Origin: an uncultured Alteromonadaceae bacterium
GTDB lineage: Bacteria > Pseudomonadota > Gammaproteobacteria > Enterobacterales > Alteromonadaceae
Reading direction: 5' to 3'
Length of the DNA stretch: 48,740 bases
NCBI GenBank assembly: GCA_938085045.1
Contig: CALKGI010000144.1
Span: 1 to 48,740, forward strand
Shown here: positions 1 to 9,500 of the stretch, piece by piece
Layout of the letters: every line of letters starts with the position of its first letter
Numbering within the stretch: position 1 is the first letter of the stretch
The notes under the pieces: generated by a model
Told to the model about the DNA's origin: nothing
What the model saw: the letters and a program-made list of their open reading frames with translations, nothing else
Databases searched by the model: none
Position numbers and translations under genes: made by a program

Positions 1-67
1 GTAAAAAGAAGCTATAGGACAGTCACTTATAAAACACACTTAATGCGCATGTATAATAACAGTCCTT

Positions 68-493
68 TTATTTATTTTCATAAGCAAAGTGGTAATGAAA
101 AAACAGTCCAGCCGTCACCAAATGATAAATAGCCAGCCCCGCCAACACCGCGACAAACTGCTCGGCAAGCAACCAAAACAAAGCTATCAGTAAAAAGGCG
201 ACACCAAAACCACCAAATAAAAAACCAAAAAAAAGGCCAAAAGCATTAAAGCTTTGCGCAATGAGTTTTGCGAAAAAAACCACAAAAGGCGAACCCACAA
301 TTAAGATGAAACTGATGTTTTGTAGCGGATAGTCCATCGCATAACCACCATCGCCATAATACAACATCCCTTCGATTGCACCGCAAAACAGAATCAACAA
401 AAAGGGCCCCATAAATGCCCAAGTCGTTACTTCCGAATACTCTTTTGGTGCATCTGCACCTGTAAATGTTGCTTTATATCTATTGTGATTCAT
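68..493 (-). CDS. Small integral membrane protein, function unknown
   Basis: I do not recognise the family. The protein is about 141 residues with a short polar N-terminus and then three or four hydrophobic stretches (around residues 26-45, 58-80, 86-110 and 112-133), so it should sit in the inner membrane. The frame can be read two codons further upstream from TTG at 499, but ATG at 493 is the more natural start. The stop is close to the left edge of the window. It lies downstream of the LysE-type gene on the same strand, with 168 bp between them, so co-transcription is possible but not shown. No catalytic motif is visible. Confidence 0.6.
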   Translation of the reverse strand: MNHNRYKATFTGADAPKEYSEVTTWAFMGPFLLILFCGAIEGMLYYGDGGYAMDYPLQNISFILIVGSPFVVFFAKLIAQSFNAFGLFFGFLFGGFGVAFLLIALFWLLAEQFVAVLAGLAIYHLVTAGLFFHYHFAYENK

Positions 494-661
494 TTGCAAT
501 GACTCGTCGCACAGCTCGTGCCGATAGGGTCAGATTATTTAATTCATAATACTATGAATAAATACAATATTTTCAATATCTTATAAGTTACTTAGCTGCC
601 ATTTTACATCGAACTCGATAATCCATAATTCTTAGACCAAATAGTATAGTGAAACCAACAA

Positions 662-1270
662 TCAAAGCGCCACCCTCGCCGCGACCGTCAACAACGCCAC
701 ACCTGTAATTTTCTCAACGATATGCATATTATTACGCAGCGCCGCCAAAAACCCTTTTTGTGACAACGTCAGCACAATGGTGCTATACCAAACAAAATCA
801 ACTAAGCCTACGGTGGCAATCATCACAGCGTTTTGAGTCCAGCTGGCATCGCTTGAAATAAACTGACTGAACAGTGCCAAAAAGAATATCGCCAGCTTGG
901 GGTTCACAAAAGCAATCATCAGGCCTTCTCGCGCACTTTGCATCAAAGTCACATTGCCCGCTTCACCATCAATTTTTGATATGCCCGACTTAGACGTGAA
1001 TGCTTGATAAGCCAAATACAAAATAAACACAATGCTGACATAACGAATGGCGTTAAATACCATCGGAGATTCTTGAATTAACACCGCTAAGCCCAACACG
1101 GTGCAGGTCGCATAAATAGCCACGCCCATAGCTTGCCCTAAGGCGGTGACCAAACCGTTACTGCGCCCACCACCTACCGTGTGCTTTAACACCACAACCA
1201 AACTCGGACCCGGTGTCATTGCACCAAAAATACAAATTGTCACCAGTGATAACCATGCTGTTAATTCCAT
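662..1270 (-). CDS. LysE/RhtB-family amino-acid exporter
   Basis: This 202-residue protein has the length and pattern of the LysE/RhtB transporters, inner-membrane exporters of amino acids or homoserine lactone-like compounds. The diagnostic N-terminal motif GAMTPGPSLVVV is at residues 16-27, followed by the glycine-rich second helix (GLVTALGQAMGVAIYA). Five or six hydrophobic segments follow, and NPKLAIFFLALFSQF near residue 123 is also typical. The start is supported by AAGAGG seven bases upstream of ATG. A LysR-type gene lies 83 bp upstream on the same strand, a common pairing for this family, so that regulator probably controls the exporter. The substrate cannot be told from sequence. Confidence 0.9.
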   Translation of the reverse strand: MELTAWLSLVTICIFGAMTPGPSLVVVLKHTVGGGRSNGLVTALGQAMGVAIYATCTVLGLAVLIQESPMVFNAIRYVSIVFILYLAYQAFTSKSGISKIDGEAGNVTLMQSAREGLMIAFVNPKLAIFFLALFSQFISSDASWTQNAVMIATVGLVDFVWYSTIVLTLSQKGFLAALRNNMHIVEKITGVALLTVAARVAL

Positions 1271-1353
1271 TGTGCAACCTCTTAATGTCTTGCCTGAAGT
1301 AAAGTAAGGCCATCTTAGCGGCTCAATAGCATGAATAAAAATTGATTATACGA

Positions 1354-2286
1354 CTAGCTTCCATGAAGTAATTTCATACCTTGTGCGATACTGTCGTTAA
1401 GGTGTTTACTCAAAATTGTAAAACACAACGCCCTGAACCATTGATGCTCTGGGTCTTTTTGGTATTTGGCGTGCCACAACAAGTAATAGTGATGAGCTTC
1501 TATATCGACAGGTAAAGGCTTGATTTTTATGTCATATCGCTGAGAAAAATCAACGGCAATATGTAGCGGTGTAGTCAACAAAGTGTCGGTGCTTTTAATC
1601 AGCTCAATCGCGGCTTGAAAGAACGGCACCCGGGCAAAAACCGTACGTTGCAAGCCCTGCTTTGCCAGTGCCAGCTCTACTGGACTGTCTTTGTCACCGC
1701 CGCCGGTGATCACAATGTGTTTGGCCTTAGCATAATCGTCAAGCGACAATTGTTGCCCAGCCAAGGGATGGCTTGAACGCATAAGCACAACCTGGCTGTC
1801 TCTTGCCATTTCTTTGCCATAGAGATTTTCAGGGATGGTTTGTGCGATGGTAGACACTAAATCCAGCGGCAACTGGGCCAATCGTTCTAAATAAGATTTA
1901 TCCCACAATTGATAAACAATACCCGCGTTAGGCGCACTTCGTTCAACCTCTTCACACACCAAAGGAAAAACCGCTTGGGCGACATAATCACTTGATGCAA
2001 AAGAAAATTGTCGCTGAGACTGCGCCAAATTCAACGATTCGGGCAAATACAAACTGTCTAGCTGTTGCATCAACGCTGGCAACTGTTGTTTAAGTATTTC
2101 ACCCCTTTGAGTCAATACAAACCGGTTGGCCTCACGTATTAGAATGGCGTCATCAAAAGCTTCACGAATTTGCCCGAGCGTTTTACTCATCGCCGATTGC
2201 GTCACATGTAATGCCTTGGCCGATTCGGTGAGATTACGAGTTTGTAACAGCGAAATAAGTGCTGGCAGTAATTTGTAATTATTCAA
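1354..2286 (-). CDS. LysR-family transcriptional regulator
   Basis: The N-terminal winged helix-turn-helix is clear: LLPALISLLQTRNLTESAKALHVTQSAMSKTLGQIRE is read near the start, followed by the linker helix and a substrate-binding (periplasmic-binding-like) domain of about 200 residues. The frame is open up to 2346 (330 residues), but LysR proteins normally begin 5-10 residues before the first helix. A TTG at 2286 would give a start of MNNYKLLPAL with normal geometry and about 310 residues, so I prefer it, although no good ribosome site is visible there. It is divergent from the solute-binding protein and upstream of the LysE exporter. Either or both are plausible targets. Confidence 0.85.
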   Translation of the reverse strand: MNNYKLLPALISLLQTRNLTESAKALHVTQSAMSKTLGQIREAFDDAILIREANRFVLTQRGEILKQQLPALMQQLDSLYLPESLNLAQSQRQFSFASSDYVAQAVFPLVCEEVERSAPNAGIVYQLWDKSYLERLAQLPLDLVSTIAQTIPENLYGKEMARDSQVVLMRSSHPLAGQQLSLDDYAKAKHIVITGGGDKDSPVELALAKQGLQRTVFARVPFFQAAIELIKSTDTLLTTPLHIAVDFSQRYDIKIKPLPVDIEAHHYYLLWHAKYQKDPEHQWFRALCFTILSKHLNDSIAQGMKLLHGS

Positions 2287-2424
2287 GGCTGGTAACAGAT
2301 GGGTTAAACATACACCATCATAACCTGCTAAATACGAAGGCAGCAACGGTAGGCGAGTTTATTACAACGATTGAGTCTGATACACTACGCGGCGCTGAAC
2401 AATGTTGTCCCAAGAGCGAGTATT

Positions 2425-3192
2425 TTGACCAAAATAATCCCATTCATTTTGCTATGGCTATTATGCCTGCCAACACCGGTTTACCCGGCTAATGTGTTGA
2501 TTGCATCAGGTCATGTCGAATATCCCCCATTCATGTATCGCCAAGGTGACAAAATCATTGGCGTGGGGCCAGATTTAACAACCATGATATTCAATGAGCT
2601 AGGGATCACCGTAGACTCTAAATATGTCGGCTCCTGGAACCGTGTACAGCGCAAAGCAGAAGCCGGAGAAATCGATTTAATCGTTGGCATTTACAAAACC
2701 GACGTACGCAAAAAATACCTCAGCTACCCCGACGAACCCTATGTAGAAGAACCCGTGGGCATTTTTGTCCAGCGTGGCAATTTGTTTAAATTCGATAGCT
2801 GGAAAGATTTGATTGGCAAAAAAGGCGGCACTGTCATGGGTGAATCTTTTGGCCAAGACTTTGATGCCTTTGCTTCAAAAAACCTAAGATTACAGCACTT
2901 ATCTAGTATCACTCAAAGCTTTAAAATGATTGAGCGCAGTCGCCTAGACTACAGCATTTATGCCCTCTATCCCGGCCTAATAAAAGTGATGGAAGCAGGC
3001 ATGGACAACAAAATAGACCAACTGTCTAACCCCGTTGCCAAACTGCCCGCCTATCAAGCAATATCAAAAAAATCCAAATTTGTGGTGCACCTGCCCTACT
3101 TCAACAAACGCTTAATTGCGCTAAAAGCCGACGGCACCATCGCCGCACTAATTGACAAGCACATGTTGCTGCTTGGCCGCAAACGGCGCTGA
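2425..3192 (+). CDS. Periplasmic solute-binding protein, family 3 (orphan)
   Basis: The mature part matches family 3 binding proteins: GHVEYPPFMYRQGDKIIGVGPDLTTMIFNELG near the N-terminus, then EIDLIVGIYKTDVRKKYLSYPDEPY. The frame opens at TTG 2371, but a second TTG at 2425 has an AAGAG/CGAG purine stretch upstream and gives a clean Sec signal peptide (MTKIIPFILLWLLCLPTPVYPA, predicted cleavage after PA). I use 2425. No ABC permease or ATPase is adjacent, so it may be a stand-alone receptor or may serve a transporter elsewhere. Its divergent arrangement with the LysR gene leaves about 138 bp of shared control region if both revised starts are right. The ligand is unknown, perhaps a polar amino acid. 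Confidence 0.8.
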   Translation: MTKIIPFILLWLLCLPTPVYPANVLIASGHVEYPPFMYRQGDKIIGVGPDLTTMIFNELGITVDSKYVGSWNRVQRKAEAGEIDLIVGIYKTDVRKKYLSYPDEPYVEEPVGIFVQRGNLFKFDSWKDLIGKKGGTVMGESFGQDFDAFASKNLRLQHLSSITQSFKMIERSRLDYSIYALYPGLIKVMEAGMDNKIDQLSNPVAKLPAYQAISKKSKFVVHLPYFNKRLIALKADGTIAALIDKHMLLLGRKRR

Positions 3193-3206
3193 GCATAGGC
3201 CTTAAG

Positions 3207-3234
3207 TTAAAATAACGTCACCGCGTCCTATAAT
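3207..3234 (+). promoter_or_regulatory. Sigma-70-type promoter for the three-gene operon
   Basis: A perfect -10 TATAAT lies at 3229-3234, with a weaker -35 TTAAAA at 3207-3212 and a 16-bp spacer. Transcription would start near 3241, about 40 nt before the ATG at 3283, which is preceded by AAAGGT. Confidence 0.5.
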
Positions 3235-3282
3235 CCTCTGCTACACTGTTTTGACTAAAACAACAACAGCAAAGGTAATAAC

Positions 3283-3612
3283 ATGGCATTTTTAGACGAC
3301 TTAGCAAACAAAGCTGAAAACATTGCAAACCTACAAATCAAAACCATTATTGGCGAAGCCACATTCGACCCCAATGATGAAAGTGGTAAATACACACTCA
3401 ATGACAATGCACAAACCATGTACACCTCTATCGACCTGCTTCAAGGCGATATTACTTCCATTATTCCCGAATCCTTTTTATCTGACAAATTAGCCAACAT
3501 ACGCCAATACCATCAGTCTCGCGAAGAAATGGGCCGACAAATCATCAAAGACAACATTGAATGCCTCAAAGAACTTGCCGAGCTGGTTAAATCATTAGGC
3601 GACGGCAAATAA
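3283..3612 (+). CDS. Hypothetical protein, first gene of a three-gene operon
   Basis: I do not recognise this 109-residue soluble protein. It is rich in charged and polar residues, without signal peptide or membrane segment. The first 25 residues (MAFLDDLANKAENIANLQIK) and the last 40 look helical, with a more extended middle containing TFDPNDESGKYTLND. The start is well placed: AAAGGT nine bases upstream and a TATAAT promoter before it. The next gene begins three bases after its stop, so the two are almost certainly co-translated. Nothing suggests an enzyme; an adaptor or structural role would be a guess. Confidence 0.65.
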   Translation: MAFLDDLANKAENIANLQIKTIIGEATFDPNDESGKYTLNDNAQTMYTSIDLLQGDITSIIPESFLSDKLANIRQYHQSREEMGRQIIKDNIECLKELAELVKSLGDGK

Positions 3613-3615
3613 CCA

Positions 3616-4335
3616 ATGAGCTGGAATCCATTAAGCAAAGCCGGTAACACCGAGGCGCCGCACGAATCCATCGCCCGCGACTTGTGTACTTTACAAATCA
3701 ATACCATCTTAAAATCCCATATAACCGGCAGCAGTATGCCGGCTGTCCGCTTCGCCTTGTGTGACATCGCTTCTCGATATGGTGAGAAACTAATGGAGCT
3801 AGGCGCAGACCCTGACACTGTCAAACCCGGGGGCAAAACCCAAGGGGGATTCAGCCGCTTTGACTTGTTTCAAAAACAAGCCAAAGGTTTATCAAAAGCA
3901 CTAAGGAAAACGCAAAACCCTGAAGAAAATACAGCGAAAATCAATACCTTGCAAAGGATCCAAAACAACTCAAATCAGTTAAAAGCCTTACTCAAAGGCG
4001 AAACGACGGAACAACGTAACGAATTCACACGGGTTGAAATTAGAAGCCATTTCGATAATGGCCTCAAAGATTTAGAATTTGAAAGAAAAGATCACCTCAC
4101 CGTTCGAAAGTTATGGGAGCTAGGGCTAGAGACCATCGCCATTCAAACCGTCATAGAGCTTGATGGCGATGTCACCACCCGCATCCAACCCCAATACAGC
4201 ACCGATGACAACATCACCTTACACAAGCTTCACCATAGCTCGGTAGATTTGAGCTATAACTACTGGCTATCGTTAATCAAGTTGATTGGCGAAGTGTTCA
4301 ATACGGTGCTCAAAAATGTGTTTAAAGGCAGATAA
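3616..4335 (+). CDS. Hypothetical protein, second gene of a three-gene operon
   Basis: This is a 239-residue protein of unknown family. The N-terminal third carries SIARDLCTLQINTILKS, a phrase that echoes the LQIKTII stretch of the preceding gene product and may mark a shared fold or duplication. The middle (about residues 80-150) is lysine- and glutamine-rich and strongly helical, probably a coiled coil. The C-terminal third (TIAIQTVIELDGDVTTRIQP) looks like beta strands followed by an amphipathic helix. No signal peptide is visible. It starts three bases after the first gene and ends five bases before the third. Confidence 0.65.
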   Translation: MSWNPLSKAGNTEAPHESIARDLCTLQINTILKSHITGSSMPAVRFALCDIASRYGEKLMELGADPDTVKPGGKTQGGFSRFDLFQKQAKGLSKALRKTQNPEENTAKINTLQRIQNNSNQLKALLKGETTEQRNEFTRVEIRSHFDNGLKDLEFERKDHLTVRKLWELGLETIAIQTVIELDGDVTTRIQPQYSTDDNITLHKLHHSSVDLSYNYWLSLIKLIGEVFNTVLKNVFKGR

Positions 4336-4340
4336 ATGCA

Positions 4341-4751
4341 ATGATACCGCTAGGTGATTTCAAGGCGTTATTGCGCGATGGTGCCATTGAGATCACCACC
4401 AAACAAAGCCAACAAACTATATTCAAGACTATTTTGTATGTCGACGGTGATTGTGATGTTTACGTGCACCGCGGCCAATGGAGCGCACAACTGGCGCAAG
4501 AGCATCAACATCAAGTGCAGCGCGTGCAACAATCGCTTTCGCGCCATGCCTCCATGGTTCAAATGACCATGCGACACGGTGCAGGTGTAGTCTCTATCGG
4601 CAGTTTTGCAGCCATGGCGACCCAAGTTGAGCAATTGCTACACATGGGGTTGTTAATGACAGCGACCTCGGTTAGCTTTTGGGGCCTATCAAAAGTCATT
4701 CAGCATTGGTGTAAGAATAAATTTGGAGAGTTTACACAAAACAACGTTTAA
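4341..4751 (+). CDS. Hypothetical membrane-associated protein, third gene of the operon
   Basis: This 136-residue product has no recognised family. The first 55 residues look like a small beta domain (AIEITTKQSQQTIFKTILYVDGDCDVYVHRG). A glutamine- and histidine-rich helix follows (residues about 53-75), then two hydrophobic stretches around 82-98 and 100-118 that could form a membrane hairpin, ending in a short basic tail. It follows the second gene by five bases. Being the only member of the operon with likely membrane segments, it may anchor the other two products at the inner membrane; this is inference. Confidence 0.6.
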   Translation: MIPLGDFKALLRDGAIEITTKQSQQTIFKTILYVDGDCDVYVHRGQWSAQLAQEHQHQVQRVQQSLSRHASMVQMTMRHGAGVVSIGSFAAMATQVEQLLHMGLLMTATSVSFWGLSKVIQHWCKNKFGEFTQNNV

Positions 4752-5069
4752 CACACTTCACTTTTTTACCGCATTAAATGAATTCACTGTTAAAAACCGA
4801 CTTTGCTATGTGCCAACAATTATCTAACTTTAATGGTCTTACCAGAGAAAATTCTATTGAACAGGTCGCTTTTACCACAAATAAAACCCCAAAACGGTAA
4901 CTCTCAAAAAACCCTTATTTTGCGCACTTTTAAATCAATAAACTCAAAATAAAACCAAATGAAGGACAAAAATAAGACAAATCAAGGTATTACACAATCA
5001 ATTAGCCGTTCATTAACAACCCCATATTGCCCCAATATCACTGAATTGTAATTTTGTCGCATTTAATGA
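4752..5069. other. AT-rich intergenic region with no gene seen
   Basis: About 320 bp between the unknown operon and the cspA-like promoter. I find no convincing reading frame with a ribosome site, no strong hairpin followed by a T-run, and no repeat shared with the rest of the window. It may hold the terminator of the upstream operon, but I cannot point to one. Confidence 0.4.
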
Positions 5070-5097
5070 TTGACATAAAATATTCCCCGACTATAAT
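5070..5097 (+). promoter_or_regulatory. Consensus sigma-70 promoter of the cold-shock gene
   Basis: A perfect -35 TTGACA (5070-5075) and a perfect -10 TATAAT (5092-5097) are separated by 16 bp. The expected start of transcription is near 5104, giving a leader of about 160 nt before the ATG at 5265. That is the leader length known for E. coli cspA. Confidence 0.8.
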
Positions 5098-5103
5098 TCA
5101 CCC

Positions 5104-5264
5104 AGCTTGAAAGTACGTCTGATATTTATGTATGCCACTTCGACAGTTTGCCATAAGTTTACACTTTTGCCGTTCGACCTGTTATTCAGAAATAAACACC
5201 ACGATTAAGCACGCGCCTTATTTTAAGGCAATTTAAATTAGTTAGAAAAGAACAGGATGACATT
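5104..5264 (+). promoter_or_regulatory. Long 5' leader of the cspA-like mRNA
   Basis: The leader ends with the segment AAGCACGCGCCTTATTTTAA and contains a perfect 6-bp hairpin, GCCTTA (5215-5220), loop TTT, TAAGGC (5224-5229), about 30 nt upstream of the AGGA ribosome site. E. coli cspA has a comparable AAGCACGCC followed by a short GCC/GGC hairpin just upstream of its ribosome site. By analogy this would be a temperature-responsive leader. The resemblance was judged by eye from memory of the E. coli sequence. Confidence 0.5.
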
Positions 5265-5471
5265 ATGTCTACTACTACCGGCACTGTAAAATGGTTTAAC
5301 GAAGCAAAAGGTTTTGGTTTCATCGAGCAAGAGTCTGGCCCAGACGTATTCGCTCACTTCAGCGCTATCGCTGCTGAAGGATTCAAAACTTTGGCTGAAG
5401 GCCAAAAAGTTGAGTTTAAAGTAACTCAAGGTCAAAAAGGCCCACAAGCCGAAAACATCGTTGCTATCTAA
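5265..5471 (+). CDS. CspA-family cold-shock protein
   Basis: A 68-residue cold-shock-domain protein, a single OB fold that binds single-stranded RNA and DNA and acts as an RNA chaperone. It starts with [18 protein letters not shown], which includes RNP1 (KGFGFI, residues 16-21). RNP2 is DVFAHFSAI (28-36), and the family ending GPQAENIV is present. Length and motifs are complete. An AGGA ribosome site lies eight bases upstream. The consensus promoter and 160-nt leader suggest strong, post-transcriptionally controlled expression; whether it is cold-inducible or constitutive (CspC/E-like) cannot be decided from the protein alone. Confidence 0.95.
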   Translation: MSTTTGTVKWFNEAKGFGFIEQESGPDVFAHFSAIAAEGFKTLAEGQKVEFKVTQGQKGPQAENIVAI

Positions 5472-5480
5472 GCTTTGATG

Positions 5481-5506
5481 TTTATCAGTCACTAAAGACT
5501 GATAAA
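5481..5506 (+). terminator. Hairpin directly after the cold-shock gene
   Basis: TTTATCAGTC (5481-5490), loop ACTAAA, GACTGATAAA (5497-5506): a perfect 10-bp stem nine bases past the stop codon. No T-run follows, so it is more likely a 3'-end stabilising hairpin placed before the true terminator than a terminator itself. Confidence 0.45.
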
Positions 5507-5517
5507 AACAGATTTAA

Positions 5518-5544
5518 AAGCAAGCCCATGTGGCTTGCTTTTTT
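5518..5544 (+). terminator. Rho-independent terminator of the cold-shock gene
   Basis: AAGCAAGCC (5518-5526), loop CATGT, GGCTTGCTT (5532-5540) forms a perfect 9-bp stem followed directly by TTTT. This is a textbook intrinsic terminator. Confidence 0.9.
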
Positions 5545-5593
5545 GTGTTTGGACGTAAATAAATTAACATGAAAATTACCCATACAAACTTGT

Positions 5594-5606
5594 AATCATA
5601 ATGATT
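5594..5606. promoter_or_regulatory. Inverted repeat upstream of the WYL regulator gene
   Basis: AATCAT, A, ATGATT is a perfect 6-bp inverted repeat with a one-base centre, about 50 bp upstream of the WYL-protein ATG. It could be an autoregulatory operator; no functional evidence. Confidence 0.3.
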
Positions 5607-5655
5607 GCATATTAGACTTCTTTTTATCGCATCAAGATAATAAGAAATCAAAACC

Positions 5656-6522
5656 ATGCTCAAAGATATCAATCAAGCACAACAACAACGCCTAGCCTTT
5701 ATCGACTTTTGCCTTCAGTACTATGGTCAAATTGGTCGAGCAGATTTAATCAAACGCTTTAAAACCGGACTTGCCGCCGCAACCCGAGATTTCGCCAGTT
5801 ACCGTGAGTTAGCCCCAAACAACCTAGAATTAATCCATCAAACCAAAAACTACCATCGTAAAGACGGATTCAAACCCTTGTTCGATCATGACCCTGAAGC
5901 GGTGCTTACCGGTTTATGCCGTGGTTTTGGCGATGGTTTCTCGTTTGGCATCGACCCGAGTGAAGTCTGCGTCGACGCTATTCGCTTGATTCATCCCGAC
6001 ACGCAAATCATCGCCAGCCTAATGCGAGCCATCAAAAACCGCTTTGCCCTAAAATGCCGATACGTGTCGTTGTCGTCTGGCGAAAGTGAACGAGTCATTG
6101 TGCCCCACGCCATCATTAACAACGGCCATCGCTGGCACGCCCGGGCATATGATCGAAAAAATGGCCAATTCAGAGATTTCGTCTGTAGCCGTTTTTGCAA
6201 TATGGAAGTACAAATAGAACCCGCCAAAGACCAAGAAAAACGTGAACAAGACAAACAATGGAACCGAATTGTCGATTTATCACTGGTGCCCCACCCCGGT
6301 TTAAAAATTCCTCGCGCCATAGAAATGGATTACCAAATGAAAGAAGGTCAGGTTAAATTGGAAGTTCGAGCCGCTATCGTTGGTTATTTATTGCAACAGT
6401 GGAATGTGGATTGTTCTAAAGAATCTAGCCTGAGTTGCTTTCAGTATCAACTGGCACTGGCCAACCCAGCAACTTTATACGGGGTCGACAATTTGTTGTT
6501 AGCACCGGGGTATCAAGACTAA
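5656..6522 (+). CDS. WYL-domain transcriptional regulator (BrxR/CapW-like layout)
   Basis: The 288-residue protein has three parts. An N-terminal winged helix (about residues 10-60) contains YGQIGRADLIKRFKTGLAAATRDFASY. A WYL domain (about 120-195) carries RVIVPHAIINNGHRWHARAYDRKNGQFRDFVCSRF. A C-terminal WCX-like domain (about 215-285) completes it. The phrase 'NNGHRWHARAYD...FRDFV' is what I associate with the BrxR/CapW subgroup, ligand-sensing repressors often found beside anti-phage systems. Here the neighbour is a hybrid two-component gene 59 bp downstream, not an obvious defence gene. The WYL triad itself is changed (RWHARAY), as is usual in this subgroup. The start is the first ATG; its ribosome site is weak. 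Confidence 0.75.
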   Translation: MLKDINQAQQQRLAFIDFCLQYYGQIGRADLIKRFKTGLAAATRDFASYRELAPNNLELIHQTKNYHRKDGFKPLFDHDPEAVLTGLCRGFGDGFSFGIDPSEVCVDAIRLIHPDTQIIASLMRAIKNRFALKCRYVSLSSGESERVIVPHAIINNGHRWHARAYDRKNGQFRDFVCSRFCNMEVQIEPAKDQEKREQDKQWNRIVDLSLVPHPGLKIPRAIEMDYQMKEGQVKLEVRAAIVGYLLQQWNVDCSKESSLSCFQYQLALANPATLYGVDNLLLAPGYQD

Positions 6523-6581
6523 GCGCAAATTGATAGATTTCAGCTACAATTTTGATGAGTCCTATTTTACAAGGTAATTAA

Positions 6582-9500
6582 ATGCACGGTTCAGATTATT
6601 ACCATATAAAAAAGCACTTTGACTGGAAACAAAGGTGCTTTTATCTATTACTGCTATGCACCTTATTACTACCAATTACCACTTTCGGCTCAACTTTAAG
6701 CAAACTAATTTTTCCTGAAAAAATCAACTCGACTTATATCTCGCCCACAGAAGATGATGAAGGTTTAATTTGGTTCAACGCGCCCACAGGCGTATATTTA
6801 TTTGATGGTATCGATTTCACTTTAATATTGCCAACAGGCACCTCGGCGAGCAATTTTGCCCGATCACGTATTGCCATAAGCAACAAAGTCCTGTGGTTTG
6901 CCAAAGGCAGCCAACTCAAACGTCTTGATCTGCTCAGCGGCAAAACACGCCAATTCACCCTTGATGTCGATACCAGTACGGGCATGGTCTTAACAAGTTT
7001 ACAGGTTGACGACAACAACACCCTTTGGATAGGTTTTGCCAATAGACGCCACAGCGACAATAATCCAGTATCAGGTGCGTTGTTTCGTCTGCAACCCAAC
7101 GCCAAAATCATCGAAAAGGTTGTCATTAATACGACTTGTATGCAGGTAACAGACATGGCCATAGACCATGAGGGTACTGTGATTGTCGCAACCTGTGATG
7201 GCTTGTTTAAGCATAACAGTCACACCAATACCTTCACGCGTCAGCTCATCGACCCAACAGGCGGGCAATCGATTAACAACATTCAAATACTTGAAGACTT
7301 GCAAGTCATTTCAACAACTAAAAATATCTTTATACTGAACCATCAAAATGGCATTTACCAGCCACTGCCCTGCCAACTGGCGCCAAACAGTTATTTAGCC
7401 ACCATCTACAATCAAACCACCATTGGTGTTTTAACAAACAATTCAACCATACATTGTGACTTACGCAGCGCTAAGATATTGCTTATTGACGATAACTTAA
7501 ACACTTATTATCGAGGAAAAAGCGAGCTTGTCTGGAACCGTCAACCAGCGGGATTGTTTTATCAAAATGGTGAATTTCCACTACTCAAAATACAGCGAAA
7601 AACCCATTCCCCAGATAACCAGTTACCGTCAAATTATGTCATCAGAGTATTCGAAGACAGCAAAAAACGACTGTGGATTGGTACCGGCAATGGTTTAAAC
7701 CTGCTCAGCCCTCAAGGCAAGGTATTACAAAGCTTCAATGCGAATGACAGCGACCCCAATAGCTTACACTCCTCCCGAGTTTGGGCGATAACTGAGTCGA
7801 GCAACGGCGATATTTACATTGGCACCACTAAAGGCATCAACCGCTTCAATGAAAGCACTAATGACTTTACCAACCGACAAAATCAGCCACAATGGCCGCT
7901 GGCCAAAGTTAAAGGAGAGATTTGGGATTTGGTTGAAGATGCCAAAGGTAATCTGTGGATAGCCAGCTGGAAAGAAGGCCTCTATCGGTTCAATAAACAC
8001 AGCGGCCAATTACACCATTATATTAACGACAAGAACAACACCAATTCAATCAGCCACAATGCCGTCAGAAGCCTGCACATCGACGACAAGAATCAATTGT
8101 GGATTGGCACCCAAAGGGGATTAAATCGCTATCAAGCGCAAACCGATGATTTTTATCGATTTTCTGACCTCGAAAAAGACTCGATTTTAGACATGGACAA
8201 CGATAGCCAAGGCCGTTTACTGATTGGCACCGAAAACAACTTTGCTCGCCTAAATACTGCACGCAACCGCTTTGAGAAAATTTTTAAACCCGGTGAGTTT
8301 ACCAAGTCAGTATTTGCTATTACCCATGACCAATATAATAATATTTGGTTTGCCAGCACCAATTCATTGTATGCCTACCATGAGCACAGCAATACGGTCA
8401 GCTCGGTTAAGCTTGAAGACACCCATTTTATTACCGGCGCCAAAGCAGTGGCCTCAGACGGCACAATTTATTTTGGATCAGTGAACGGTTTGGTGTCTTT
8501 TTCGCCGCGTCAGCTCAAAGCCATTACCGACCCTGCAAAAGTCATCTTCACCAAAGTTAAATCGCAAAACCCGCAAGCCGAAGCCCTCTTGCCCACACGC
8601 TTTGGTTACGCCAGCAACAATGCCTTAGTGCTGCCACCCGGCGAAAAAGGTTTCACAGTAAAAATGGCCGCAGTAAATTACACCAACCCCAAGGCCATCC
8701 GTTATCAGCACCGTTTATTGGGTTATAGCGATACATTTAAAACCGTCAGCGCAGATGAACGCGAGGTGCAATTTACCAATCTCGACCCCGGCGAGTATCA
8801 GTTTGAAGTGAAAACCACCGACATCAATGGTCACTGGCGTGATGAAATCACCACCTTAAAAGTAACAAGACAGGCTTACTTTTGGCAAACCTACTGGTTT
8901 GATTGGGTAAAAATGGCTGCTGCTCTATTGGTATTGTGGTTACTCTACCGCTGGCGCATCTCAATACTGGATAAAAAAGCACTAGCTCTGGAACAACTGG
9001 TAACCGACCGAACCCAAGAAATCGCCGAACAAAAACAAAATATTGAATCGCTGCTTAAAATCAAAGAGCAGCTTATCGCCAATGTCTCTCATGAATTTCG
9101 CACCCCACTAACACTAATTGAAGGCCCAGCAGAATTACTGGCAATAAAAGCCCATGAACCCGAGGTGGTGATCAGGCAATCTCAAGTGATAAAACGCAAC
9201 ACCCAACGCCTGTTACGAATGGTCGAACACTTGCTGATTTTCTCTAAACCTCAAATACCAAGCCAAAACATTCAGCCTCTTGCACCCGATGCTCTGCTCA
9301 AACTCATCATCGAACCATTTGAGCTACTGGCGCAAAAGCAACAATTGTCTTTGAGTGCCAACTTAACCGAGACTCAGGCAGCTATCGCCATACCTGCTGA
9401 ACCGCTTGAGATCATCATCACCAATTTGCTCTCAAACGCGATTAAGTACAATCGACCCGGCGGCACCATAACCATCGATTCCACTATTGAACAGGCACAC

